From the NCBI GenBank assembly GCA_963573385.1, contig CAUYLG010075758.1, positions 109,576 to 173,575 on the forward strand: a DNA stretch of 64,000 nt, in the 5' to 3' direction. The notes below the pieces were generated by a model. That model searched no databases. It was not told the origin of the DNA and saw only the letters and a program-made list of their open reading frames with translations. The translations under genes were made by a program, and so were the position numbers. Below are positions 53,166 through 64,000 of this stretch, one piece after another (the first letter of the stretch is position 1; every line of letters begins with the position of its first letter). The DNA is from Cacajao melanocephalus. Lineage: Eukaryota > Chordata > Mammalia > Primates > Pitheciidae.

Positions 53166-54192
53166 ATTATCAAAAACTGGTTAATCAGTTAAAAACTTGT
53201 AGAAATTTCTCTGGAAAGAGAGAAAAAAATCACTGTCATCTTTCAATCAAATTTACCTTCTGTGAGAAACTACCCACTAAACAAGGCAGAGTGGTACCTG
53301 CTGATTACTCCAAATTATGTAGAAAAGAAAAAAAGTCATACATCTTTCATGCAAAAATTATACATTTCCAAAAAATTGAATTGGAACTTCCTTATACAGT
53401 CATGTAACTGTCAAATTTTTCTGTCTAAATCCCTATTACCAAGTTCTTTTTAGGCCCTGCACCCACTCTGGCAGTTTTAAGTATTCAATAAATGTGAAAT
53501 AAACCAAACATTAAGAAATCTGCTCCTGAGGTTATTCATCTGGGTTTTCCTTTTTCCTGACAGGTGACCTTGTATTTTGCGTTGTAGCATTACGTCAGCT
53601 AAATTTTTCACTGTAAACTCTAAAAATATATACATTAATGTGTAAACTGACCATTCCAGTAGACACTTATAAGAAAAAGACAGTGGTAAAGGTTCACTTT
53701 AATTTAAAAATGAAAATGGTTAAATTAAATTCACAGTAATGATGTATATATCTTAGAGCCAGCTTAGAAGTGTCACTGTTAAGGGATGTGGTTACTCAAT
53801 GAATCAGGAAAAATATCAATTTTGAACAAAGGGCAAGTTAACTCTGTAAATTAGATGTAAGGAAAGGCTCAATTTCAACACCACCAGCATCATTCACCAA
53901 ATCAAATCATGTCAGCATTGCAGAATCACATGGCTTGAGGAAAGTTTGCAAAAATATAGATCATTTACTAGTGCCTACCTGGGATTTCTCCTAAGGCATC
54001 ACACATTGAAAAGTATTTACATCCCAAAATAAATGTAATATCTCATTCTCTTAATGCTCTTATTACTTTAACTACAGAAAAGCAGCTGTCTTCTGAACTG
54101 AATCTTCAAATAAAACAACAAATAAATATAAGGTTGTCAAAGTCCTCAACACAAATATTGAAATATAACTTGTAAGCTCTAATTCAAATTTA
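53166..54192. other. AT-rich intergenic DNA, nothing recognised
   Basis: No gene or repeat assigned. Confidence 0.55.
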
Positions 54193-54207
54193 AAAAGATG
54201 TTTTCAT

Positions 54208-54486
54208 GGTCAGGCACGGTGGCTCATGCTTGTAATCCCAGCACTTTGGGAAGCTGAGGCAGGGGATCGTCAGGTCAGGAGTTCAAGAGTAGCCTGACCA
54301 GCATGATGAAACCCCGTCTCTACTAAAAATACAAAAAAAAAAATTAGCTGGGCTTGGTGGCACACCAAGGAGGCTGAGGCAGGAGACTCTCTTGAATCTG
54401 GGAGGCAGAGGTGGCAGTGAGCCTAGATTGTGCCACTGCACTCCAGCCTAGGCAGCAGAGTGAGACTCTGTCTAAAAAAAAAAAAA
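54208..54486 (+). mobile_element. AluS-like element with a small internal deletion
   Basis: Runs from GGTCAGGCACGGTGGCTCA to 'gagactctgtct' plus an A-tail. About 20 bp is missing in the right arm after 'cttggtggcacacc'. GTTTTCA occurs on both sides (54200-54206 and 54487-54493) as a short possible target duplication. Confidence 0.95.
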
Positions 54487-54890
54487 GTTTTCAGGTATTG
54501 TGATACAAATTCAGAAGAGGAAGATAATAAGGTGATTACAAATAATGGTTAACAACAGAGGTTAGGGGCAAGCCTCTGCTGTGGCCCTTAGACCTAAGCA
54601 AACTTTGGAAGAGACTTCAACATTCTGTCTTGGATTATATGCCATTAAAGTGACAAAGATACGTATCTCAAAATCTGCTGTGAGGATTAATAATATATAC
54701 AGATACCATGTCATAAAGTTTCTTTGTGCATGTGTGTTTATACAAACATGTTACTATGTTTATATTTGTACCACATAGGTGTATATAGTCTTACTTAATA
54801 TACAATTTAACATATTTATGTGTGTCTCTGTTGACACATAAATATATATATCCATATATGTACACACATTTATAGGTTTTCTCCTATATA
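54487..54890. other. AT-rich intergenic DNA
   Basis: No gene. TA/CA-rich low complexity at about 54820-54880. Confidence 0.55.
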
Positions 54891-55250
54891 TTTATTTGTT
54901 TAATTTTAATGGATTTTGTTTTATAGGGTAGTATTAAGTTCACAGCAAAATTGAGTGCAAAATATAGAGCTCTCATACCTCACACATAGCTGACCTCACA
55001 CATATAGTGCTTTCCTCACTATCAACATTCCACCTCAGAGTGGCACATTTATTGCAATTGGTGAACCTATGTTTACCCATCATTATCAACCAATGTCCAT
55101 AATTTACACTAGGGTTTACAGGCATTGTACATTCAATAGAATTTCAAAAATGTATAATGACATGTAACTACTATTATCAGACCATTGGGAGTCATTTGCC
55201 CTAAAAATCCTCTGTGCCTCATCTTTTAATCTCTTCTTCCCCTGAAGATT
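54891..55250 (-). mobile_element. L1 (L1M-type) 3' UTR fragment
   Basis: The plus strand ('aagttcacagcaaaattgag', 'gtgaacctatgtttacccat', 'cccctgaagatttc') parallels 6790-7130, the 3' UTR of the larger L1. Confidence 0.75.
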
Positions 55251-56419
55251 TCACGAATTGTACAAATGTATGGCATTGATTTTTCTATCATGTCCAGGTA
55301 GGAGGCAATAGAAAATTCAAGTATAGTGAATCTATTTTCCAGTATATGAATTTTCAAAGACTAAATAATGGACATTAGCAATACATATATGAGTATAAAT
55401 AAATATACAAAAGTTATCTTCTGAGTAACTGAACACTTATTTTAAAGAGTTAAATTCATAGTAACTATGGACTACTTTTCTTACATAATTACAGAAAAAA
55501 ATGACACCATATAAAAACTTTTGATATATATTAATTCCAAAGCAGGTGTTATATGTAACATATTTGATTATATGCTATTAAAGTGACAAAGGTATGTATC
55601 TTTGGTCTAGGTAAATTACAGTAGGAATAAAAATTAAATTCTGATATTCAAAATTGAATTTCAGACTAAGTAAGTGAATTAAGCATTTATTTACGAAAAT
55701 CAAAGAACATCAACCATCACTTTAATTGTTTTGGATAGTAGATTATTATCCTCTTGGTGTCAGATAATCTATATTGTACATCATTGTATTCTCATTACCT
55801 TGCACAGTTTCTGTGTATCTTAGTTTCTTGGAATTTATTGAACTGAGTTGAAACAAACAAGCAAAAAAAAAAAAACTTAGAAAATCTGTCCTTTTTATTC
55901 TAAATATTGACTTTCCTTAAATCTATCACCCTTTCCAATTTTAAGTAGTAATTGTTAATTTATTACTTGTTTATTGCCTATCTCCTGTGTCCACTTCAGG
56001 GCTGAAGTCATGCCTCTTTAAATCACTAAGGTAAAAATAGCATGTAGCACACGTCTAGTCCAGTGGAAGCACTCAATAAAAAAATGTGTCAACTGGTTAT
56101 TTACTTTATAATTTGGGGGCAGACTACACTAGGTGTTTATTTAGAAATGGCTGCAGGTCATGTGTGGCATCCTAATGACATTTGTGGTTTTTCAATGTTT
56201 TGAAACTTGAGTCCTTTTTCTAAGTTAAGAATTAAGTTAATATGTCTTCTAAATATGAAGCTACTATTATAATCCTCATTGTATGAATCAGAATGCCATT
56301 TTGAATGTTACACATGAATTAAATATATACCGGTTGTTCCACATCCTTGATGGGTTTTTGTAATGCTGAAAAACAAGAGGATTAATACTATTTAAAAAGG
56401 CACAGAGAAGAATGAGAGA
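55251..56419. other. AT-rich intergenic DNA with an L2 3' relic
   Basis: No gene. 55980-56095 ('gtggaagcactcaataaaaa') resembles the L2 3' terminus on the plus strand. Confidence 0.5.
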
Positions 56420-57250
56420 GGGACACACTTTTTGGTAGGAATGAAAATAGAGATTTTTTTTAGTCAGGAATATCTGTCATGTCTTTTAGATATCCTAATA
56501 TACACTTAGTGCTCAGGGGATGGTCAAAGCTAGGACACAAATTTGGGAGTCATTAGCATAAATGCAGTATTTAAGTAGAGGCCTTGAAAAGGTAATCTAA
56601 GGAGAGGGTATACATAGGGAGAAGAAGAAAGTCCACTGCTCAGCCTTGAAATATTCCTACATATAGAAATGAAGAAGTAAAGTAAGAGGCAACAAAGGGA
56701 ATCTCAGTAATGGCTGATTTAGTAGGAGAAAAACCAAAAGACTAAAGGCATATGGCCTCACAGAACCCAAACCTAGGTGACAGCTGGTGAGGTAGGCAAA
56801 ACACAAAGGTAAACAGTATGAAAGAACCCACAAGAAAAGTATATTAAGAGCATGAAGATATAAATACTGCCCACTACTATTGAGAGTTCAAATTCCTTAT
56901 GATTAGAAATTTTGAATGGCTGGACTTAAAAACAGGTAGGTCACTGGAGAGACTGTGAGGTCAGTTTCTGTGGAGTGACAGGGATGAAAGTCCTGTTGGA
57001 ATGAATTGAGGGAAAAATCGGAGACAAGGGTGTGCCATAAGGTATTATGAATACTTTCTCAACAAATGTCTCTGTGAAAATGTAGCTGAGAAATGGAAAA
57101 GAGTAATGAATTCTCTCATGTACTACACAAAGTTAAGTGTAGACTTAAAGGAGCTCATTTTGTTGTTGTAACTGTTCTTAGGATGGAAGACATTGGGGAA
57201 TATTTATATATTTGCATAGTGAAGAAGAGATGAGATGGCACAAAGGAGAG
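56420..57250 (+). repeat. Old interspersed repeat, same unnamed family as 5110-6690
   Basis: 'acaaatttgggagtcattag', 'gaagaagaaagtccactgct' and 'aggtcagtttctgtggagtg' match the same common repeat. Diverged, no gene. Confidence 0.45.
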
Positions 57251-60200
57251 GGAGGATAACTGAAAGATCCAGGCCACATTGCATAAGCCCACTGATGAAA
57301 TGAGTACAAGACATTGTTTCCTAATTTGAAAAAAAGCATTTTTTAATTATATGAAACAAATCTTGAGTTGGCATATTTTCCCACAGCCTTTGGAACATCT
57401 GCATACAATAGATATTTTAAGAATTTTTGAACAAAGAAATGATCCTAATGTTTTTGTTTTCCCCTCCATCTCTACTTTTCACAAAATTCCAGTGCTATAA
57501 TAGATTACAAAGGCACCAGGTGTTCATTAAATCTTGAGAGAACAGGAGCTCTGAGTTTTTCTTTCTAATTGAAGTTTATATCTTTCCACTCTAATTACCA
57601 TTACCATGGGACTAAACAGAACTAATGACAATTCTGAAAATCTGATGATGTTTTCAATCAATTTAATTATCCATGCCAATAATGCTAATCTATAGAAAAT
57701 TTTTCAAAAGAATTTTAAGATTCTTTAATACTGCTTAAAATGTTAGACTTCACTACATTTTGGAGGCTAAAGTTTTAATATTACTGTGTATTAACAAAAG
57801 GAAATATTTTATATTTTTTAAAATTTGAAAAGTGATTGAATGTCACATCTTTATCTCATACATTCACAATAGAATACTCAAATAAAACAACCCCAAATTT
57901 ATGCATAGCTGAGCTTCAGATATCTACAATATGTCTGACAAAACCATGTGGATTGGTGGAGAGAAGGAGAAAGGGGTCTGAAAAATCAGAACATCATGGT
58001 AAGGGAAGGCAAGAGTGTACCTCTGGGAAGGTTTCTTAGGTAACTGGTACCAGTGCATTTGAGTCACAAGGAAATATGTATTTTTCCAATGCTGGTAATT
58101 ATAAAGCTCTATGTAAAGTGAAGGGACTGTCCTACTAACATCTTTGGGTCTAACCACTTCAACTCTGATATCTCTATAAAACCATATCACATAAAGACTG
58201 GGATACATTTGATCACCTTTAAAAATCTCAGCAGACAAAGCAAATTAATTTCAATTCCTCAGATATTTATTGATTGCTTAGTATATCCCAGACCTGGTGG
58301 CAAACACGGGGGACACAGTGATAAGTAACACGACAAGCGACAATTTGTAGTCCAACGGCCGATGGCATTTACAGTTTTGACTGTAAACAGTCATAATGTG
58401 TTATCTAGAAGCTACTTAGAAGAGCGGAGAGTCAAGTAACCTTGGAAAGACAAATATGTTGGTAGAGCATTCACTGGCCTCTGTAAAAGAGAGTGCCAAG
58501 GTGAGTAGCTCTGGCGCAAGTAATACCCATCCTGACTTCATCAGATCCTCAACTAGCTGAAGAAAGCAGTTGATATTCTCACCATTGCCACAGTGTGAGT
58601 CCCCAGCAGTCGTCAGGACATGAGTAGCAATGCTGAGGGCAGCAGAATAGCCAGAGTTTGCCAGCTACCTGGAGAAGATCATGGTCTGGGTGAAGGTAGT
58701 GGTAATGGCACAGCCCTCACTCAAGAGGAACACCAAGTGAAGTGTGAATGGTAGTGGGAAGAGCTGGGACCAACTTGGGAGGGCATGTAATATTGCTCAG
58801 TAGAGAGAAGAAAAAACTCAAAAAAGTTGGTAACTCCTGAAGCTACACTTGAAGTTAAATCACTAATGAAATTCCTATGAGAGTAATGTGGTTGATGAGG
58901 CCTAGAGAAGACAATCCACTAAATAAATTATAATTAACACAATTCATGATCTATCACATGGAAACCATTTTGAAGAATATAAACAGAAGTTTAATTTACC
59001 AATATACAATATGTAGGCACATTTAAAAAACTCTAAGTTTAATTGACAACATTTTTTATGACATTCTGTGACAACTGTCTGAATTAATCTAAGATATTCT
59101 GATAGGAACATCTCTTAACTATATTACTTGTTATTTTTCTGCATGATGGTACCTACATGAATAACCAAGCCCTTCAATAGCTCCTTCATCTGACTTCGTG
59201 TTTGGAATATGACATTATTAAAGAAATATATTTGATCTTAATTTTAGATCATGGATTCAAGAATCCATCCTAGGTCAAATAAAGGTGTAAAACAGGAATA
59301 GGTGCTGGCAGGGAAATCTGTAGCAAAGTACCAACTTGTTCTTCCCCAGGCAGTGTTATCAGGATGATCTCCAACTTACTTAGCTGCATTTTAAATGTGC
59401 AGCACTCCTGGCCAGTAACATGGTTCTTGTGAAGTTCTTAGACACTGATTTTGCTTTCTGGGGAAATACTATTTATTCACGTCTGTTTTCACATCTGTTG
59501 TTAAGAAGAAAATCTCTGGCTTTCTTACTGCCTACAGGGAAGCTTGGAGAATGACATTATCCATGTCTTTATTTTCTAAATATTGATATTAGTTGCCTAA
59601 TAATGTATTCTATATTATTCTAAAAGAAAGATAATTGATATGTGTTGGGAATTGTTTTATATAAAAGAGCAACCTCAATATTGACCCTGAAATAATTGAA
59701 ACAAATTGCTCTAGTTTCAATAGTGGCAGAGAGGTGTCTCTTTGGTTATTCCCATGCATCTTTGCTTAAGAAATACACTTACGTAATTAGAAAACTCTTA
59801 AGAAAGAAATGTTTCACTATATTTATATTGGGGCTGCAAAATTCACATTTTTCATTTACAGAATATTTTGGTTTATAAACTGTGATTGCCTGTTGATTAT
59901 GAGAATAACCTTAATTTCTTGAAGTTTTAAGATTTCCTTATTATTTTTTCCCCGCTATATTTAAAAATATCCAAAGAGCACATAGCAAATCCTGACTGCT
60001 ATATAAGATTTTGCTGAAATTAATCTACTTATAAAGATTTATGAAATAAAATTATTCACAAATAATAGTATTTAATTGTCTCCTGTTTTCACTGTTTTTC
60101 TAAAATCTCTATGTCTTATCAACTCCAAATATATAATAAAGTCATTGCACATTTTATATGCTTGAAGATCTCCAAAAAACTCCCCTAGGTTAAAATGGCA

Positions 60201-61079
60201 TTATTGGACAATTAGAATTATATTTGTTATTTATCTGATTCTATAAATTATTATAAGATAATTTTCCCAAATAAATCAAAACATATCACAGCTCTTCAAG
60301 CTAGTCCTGGCCTCTACTACTATGTTATAATTTTACTCAGCCTTGCAATTATCTATCTTGTTTTAAATTGTATATTTTTAACACTATCTCCCTCATTAAA
60401 CTGTAAATGTGTGATTGAAACTGAAAATGTTATAGGCTAAATATGTTTGTTTTTTAAATGCCTATTTATTTTTCAAGTTGGGTAAGTGTATTCTTATTTA
60501 TCATAGAAATGGCATTATTTACAGGCAAGAAATGGTGGTTTAGCAGGAGAGAGGTGTAATAGAATTTCTAAGAATTGTTAGAGGAAATGGCTCCAGTGAT
60601 CTCCTGTGTGAATGATTCTCTGCAATATATATCGGCAATAGTAAACAGCTTATTGTTCATTATCTTTAAGGGGTTTGAATCATTCATGGCTAAATAGACT
60701 ATGAACTACTTAAGTACAGAAATCTTATGTTTCACTATATGCATTACATTTCATTGCATCTAGTATGATTGAATTTAAAAATCACAATTAAATTATATAT
60801 TTTATTAATTATACTGCAAATTAAAGGGTTATTCAACTCTCCATTCAGCAAATGCTAATTAAATGCCTACTGTGTTCAGCACTATGTTTAGGTCTGCAGC
60901 TAAAAAGGAAAAATGTCTGTTTCTCCTTTCACTGTGCTTATGGCCTAGGGAAGGAAAAAGAGTAATTATGAAGCATATATAATACACTATGATTACCAAT
61001 GTAATTATTCGGTGGTTATTCATTTTATGGGGGAAAGCAGTCAAATTTTAAGGATTTAAGGAAATCTTCCTCAAATAAA
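57251..61079. other. AT-rich intergenic DNA with two L2 relics
   Basis: About 3.8 kb with no recognisable gene. L2-like 3' ends (minus strand) lie at 58255-58345 ('tatttattgattgcttagta') and 60843-60985 ('aaatgcctactgtgttcagc'). The 104-codon ORF at 57924-58238 (minus) has no recognised domain. Confidence 0.5.
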
Positions 61080-62520
61080 TAACAACTGTGATAACAGTAG
61101 GAAAATTAGGAGTTAGAAAGTTTAAACAATGGATGCACATTGTCCAGATAGAGAGGGGCACACATACAGACCCAAAATCAAAGGAGGACATGGTTTTGGG
61201 AATGAAAAATTGTTAGAATATAGGTAACAAGGGAGGGAGGAAAGAAAGACCTTGAATAGCATATTAAAAGGTTCACACTTTATCTAAGATCAGTAAATAT
61301 TCAGTGAAATATTTTGCCAGGAGAACGACATGCTTACGTAAGGAAAATTATTGATAGTAGCATGGAAAATCCATTGTAAGGAGTCAGAGAAAATTAGTAT
61401 ATTCCATGCTATTTTATATGACAATGCAAGGAAAATTATTGTAATCCACACTGAGGTATCAAGAAGAATGAAGAGTATAGGTGCTAAAACTATTATTAAT
61501 GTTAGTCTCAATAGAATTTGTTGCTTCTGGATATAAACAGTGAGAGAAATGGGTGTTATGGATTTGTGGTTTATCAACTCAGCCATGGGCAAATTAGCAG
61601 CACACTGTTTCTGAGACTAGAATATAGGAGAACAAATATTGTGAACTCAAATCAATTGAGTTTTTGCAGAAATACCGTTTCACCCAGCAATCCTATTACC
61701 AGGTTTTACCCAATGGAATATAAATCATTCCATTATAAAGACACTTGCATGTGTATGTTCATTACAATAGCAAAGATATGAAATGCTCATGAATGATACA
61801 CTGAATAAAGAAAATGTGGTACATACACAACATGTATGCAGTCATACAATAGAAAAATATTATGTCCTTTGCAGGGACATGGATGGAGATGGGGGTCATT
61901 ATCCTTAGCAAACTAATGCAGGAACAGAAAACCAAATACCACATGTTCTTATAAGTGGTAGCTAAATGATGAGAACACATGGATACCTAGAGGGGGACAA
62001 CACACACTGAAACCTTTTGGAGACTGAAGGGTGGAAGAAGGAAGATGATCAGAAAAAAATAACTAATAAATACTAGAATTAATACCCAGGTAATGAAATA
62101 ATCTATACAACAAACCCCTACAACCCAAGTTTGCCTATGTAACAAACCTGCACATGTACCTCTGAACTTAAAATAAAAGTTTAAAAAATAAATAAAATTG
62201 AAATGCTTTTAAAACAGTGAAAACATCACGATAATATTTATCAGTGATAATAGCATATAGGGCCTATGATGATAAAGAACTCAGGTAGAGAGATATATTT
62301 TGGGAAGTCATAAATAATAATTGAAGTCAGGTTGTAAGGTTAAATTTTGAAGAATGAATATGTAGAAAGAAAAATTAAAAGATCTATCTCTAATGAAAGA
62401 CATATTCTTTACAGAAAATTATAAAAAGGCCTAGCAAAAGAATCTTTAAAATTACTGAGTAGCATTCCTATGAATGACCAGATAGTGTCTTTACCAGGGC
62501 AAATGCTTAAGTAAGGAAAT
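61080..62520 (+). repeat. Third copy of the unnamed old repeat, split by an L1
   Basis: 61080 to about 61600 ('aaagaccttgaatagcatat', 'aaggttcacactttatctaa') and 62220-62520 resemble the same family as 5110-6690 and flank the L1 at 61650-62205. Confidence 0.4.
61650..62205 (+). mobile_element. 5'-truncated primate L1 3' end
   Basis: ORF2 C-terminal remnant and 3' UTR: 'acccagcaatcctattacca', 'agaaaatgtggtacatacac', 'catggatggagatgggggtc' and 'aacaaacctgcacatgtacc', ending in an A-rich tail. Non-functional. Confidence 0.93.
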
Positions 62521-62839
62521 AAAACCAATATTTTCTATTAATTGAAACCCTTTTCTCTTTGATACAATGCATATGTTCTGTGCTAAAAAAATGATAGCAG
62601 GTATTATGAAGATATGGTGAATGACAAAACTTTATGTATTACTAATATTAAAGATTTCTTATACTAAATATAACTAGAAAATTTAAAACTAGTAACTAGT
62701 ATACTAAAAGAAAGAGCATAAACTTGAATGTATCTTCAGTAAACTAAAATGTCACCTAGCAGACTTGGATAAAAAATAGAAATTCAAAAACAAATATATA
62801 AAACTAAAACTCAATGAAATAGTTAAAAAACAAATTAAG
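62521..62839. other. AT-rich DNA, nothing recognised
   Basis: No gene or repeat assigned. Confidence 0.5.
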
Positions 62840-63126
62840 AATATTTAAAAAGAGCTTCAATACAATAGATCTGCCAGAATAAAAAATATGCCATAAGAGC
62901 ACAAGGAAACAGGAAAGATAAAAAGTTAGAATGAATATGTCTGACATGCATTTGGGGTTTTAGAAAGGTAAGAGAGAAAATGGGGCAAAGACTATATTTC
63001 AAAAGATAACTGGAAGATTTCAGAACTGTCAAACACCACCAATCCTCATATTCAACCAATCAAATAAATCTGAAACACAATTAAAGACACACCACACACA
63101 CAGACACACGGGTCTGTGCATGTGTG

Positions 63127-63169
<43 letters not shown>

Positions 63170-63790
63170 GCCCAGTAATATCAAAAACTAGTCAGGAAAT
63201 TAAATGCAAAGAAAAGATCTTAACAATTGTTAGAGCAAAGGAAGAAATTAAAAACAGAAAATGGACAGTCTGAGAGGAGAGGTGATTCTCAGCAAGGATA
63301 ATGGAGGCAAGAAGACTATGTAGTATAAATCTGTGTGCTAAGAGAATTGTCAATATGAAAATCTACCTACAGTACAAATACCTGTAATGGAAACATGATG
63401 CTACTTTTAGGTCACTCTTATAGAAGTGTGGCTCCTGCCCCGATCCCCTGACTTCAGAGTCTCTTCTTGAGCTCTTCTCTATTGTTTCCCTGACAAGTCT
63501 GGAAATCCATAGAGCCTTTGAGGTATGCCCATCAGTGCCCATGGCATGTTGCCTGCTGTTATATTCCATAAAGCTAGAATCCTAGAATTCTGTGCAGCAA
63601 TAGCCTCAAGTCACTTTGAAAGACTCTACAGGAAAATTCAAAGTGTACTCTTTCCCTGAGCTATAAAAATATTAAGGATGGGGATATGAAAGAGATTTTT
63701 CAGAGTCTATCAAAAGCAGAACTTTGCTAAATAATTCTAAAGGCAATGATTTATTTAGAAGAAAAACTAAAAGTGAAATTTAAAAAGTAC
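62840..63790 (+). mobile_element. Probable old L1M fragment
   Basis: 'tttcaaaagataactggaag', 'gaaaagatcttaacaattgt' and 'aaataattctaaaggcaatg' recall decayed L1M sequence in order on the plus strand. The part at 63390-63570 is GC-richer and not explained. Confidence 0.4.
63111..63166. repeat. (TG)/(TA)/(CA)n microsatellite
   Basis: 'tgtgtgtatatatatacaca' followed by a pure (CA)n run of about 34 bp. The TG and CA ends are self-complementary. Confidence 0.95.
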
Positions 63791-63796
63791 TCAAAT

Positions 63797-64000
63797 AGAG
63801 AGCGATCCAAGATGGCCGATTAACAAAAGCTCAGGATTGTAGCTCCCAATGAAAGTGCAGAGAGCATGTGGACACTGCAATTTCAGATGAATTTCTGTTG
63901 CCCACAAACTGGGAGCTACCCAATGGAGGAGCCACTCAGGTCGCCAGCGCAACTCTTTTGGCCGGCGCAGCTGTTTTGCCATCGCCACCGCACAGCACGG
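63797..64000 (+). mobile_element. 5' UTR of a primate L1 running off the window
   Basis: Starts 'agagagcgatccaagatggc' and continues 'gattgtagctcccaatgaaa' and 'ggtcgccagcgcaactcttt', the CpG-bearing 5' UTR of an L1PA/L1PB-age element. The YY1-type motif CAAGATGGCCG lies at about 63809-63819, the expected place near the L1 5' end. The rest of the element lies beyond 64000. Confidence 0.88.

Overview
The window is nuclear DNA from an anthropoid primate, probably human or a close relative. The evidence is Alu elements with S/Sc/Y-type diagnostic positions, primate L1 3' ends, THE1/MST/MLT1 (MaLR) LTRs, class I endogenous retrovirus pieces, MIR and L2 relics, and one intact mammalian gene. The base composition is AT-rich throughout except at one CpG-rich promoter. 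There are no operons, CRISPR arrays or prokaryotic features.

Only one protein-coding gene can be supported: TRAM1L1, an intronless 369-codon gene at 48600-49709 (+). It has a Kozak-type start, a CpG-island promoter at about 48290-48610 and a likely polyadenylation signal at 50129. From memory it maps to the gene-poor region 4q26. It is the retrocopy-type paralogue of TRAM1, a multi-spanning ER membrane protein that works beside the Sec61 translocon. The only recognisable RNA gene copy is a retroposed U4 snRNA pseudogene at 34499-34642.

Layout: 1-1536 is the 3' end of a class I ERV (env remnant, purine tract, LTR). 1537-14570 is AT-rich DNA with an unnamed old repeat, an MSTB-like solo LTR, an L1 on the minus strand and several short primate L1 insertions. 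14571-20190 is a dense LTR block: ERV LTR plus leader, a roughly 630-bp polypyrimidine tract, a second ERV LTR, then a complete THE1-type MaLR. 20191-33830 is mostly decayed L1, one Alu carrying a foreign insert, and MLT1 LTRs. 33830-48290 holds scattered Alu, MLT1, L2, MIR and L1 pieces and the U4 pseudogene. 48290-50150 is TRAM1L1. 50151-64000 is gene-free DNA with old repeats, ending in the 5' UTR of an L1 that runs off the window.

The most unusual observations are two short DNA patches copied from elsewhere in the window into older repeats. A 183-bp patch sits inside an Alu at 24556-24739; its near-identical match lies 1.36 kb downstream, and the patch is bracketed by a 9-bp target duplication. 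An 87-bp patch sits inside the MSTB LTR at 5750-5836, with its match 2.6 kb downstream across an L1/flank boundary. Both look like templated insertions made during break repair or replication template switching. TRAM1L1 also lacks the lumenal N-glycosylation sequon of TRAM1 and has an overlapping upstream ORF and a consensus splice donor just before its start codon. I see no evidence for a new multi-gene system.
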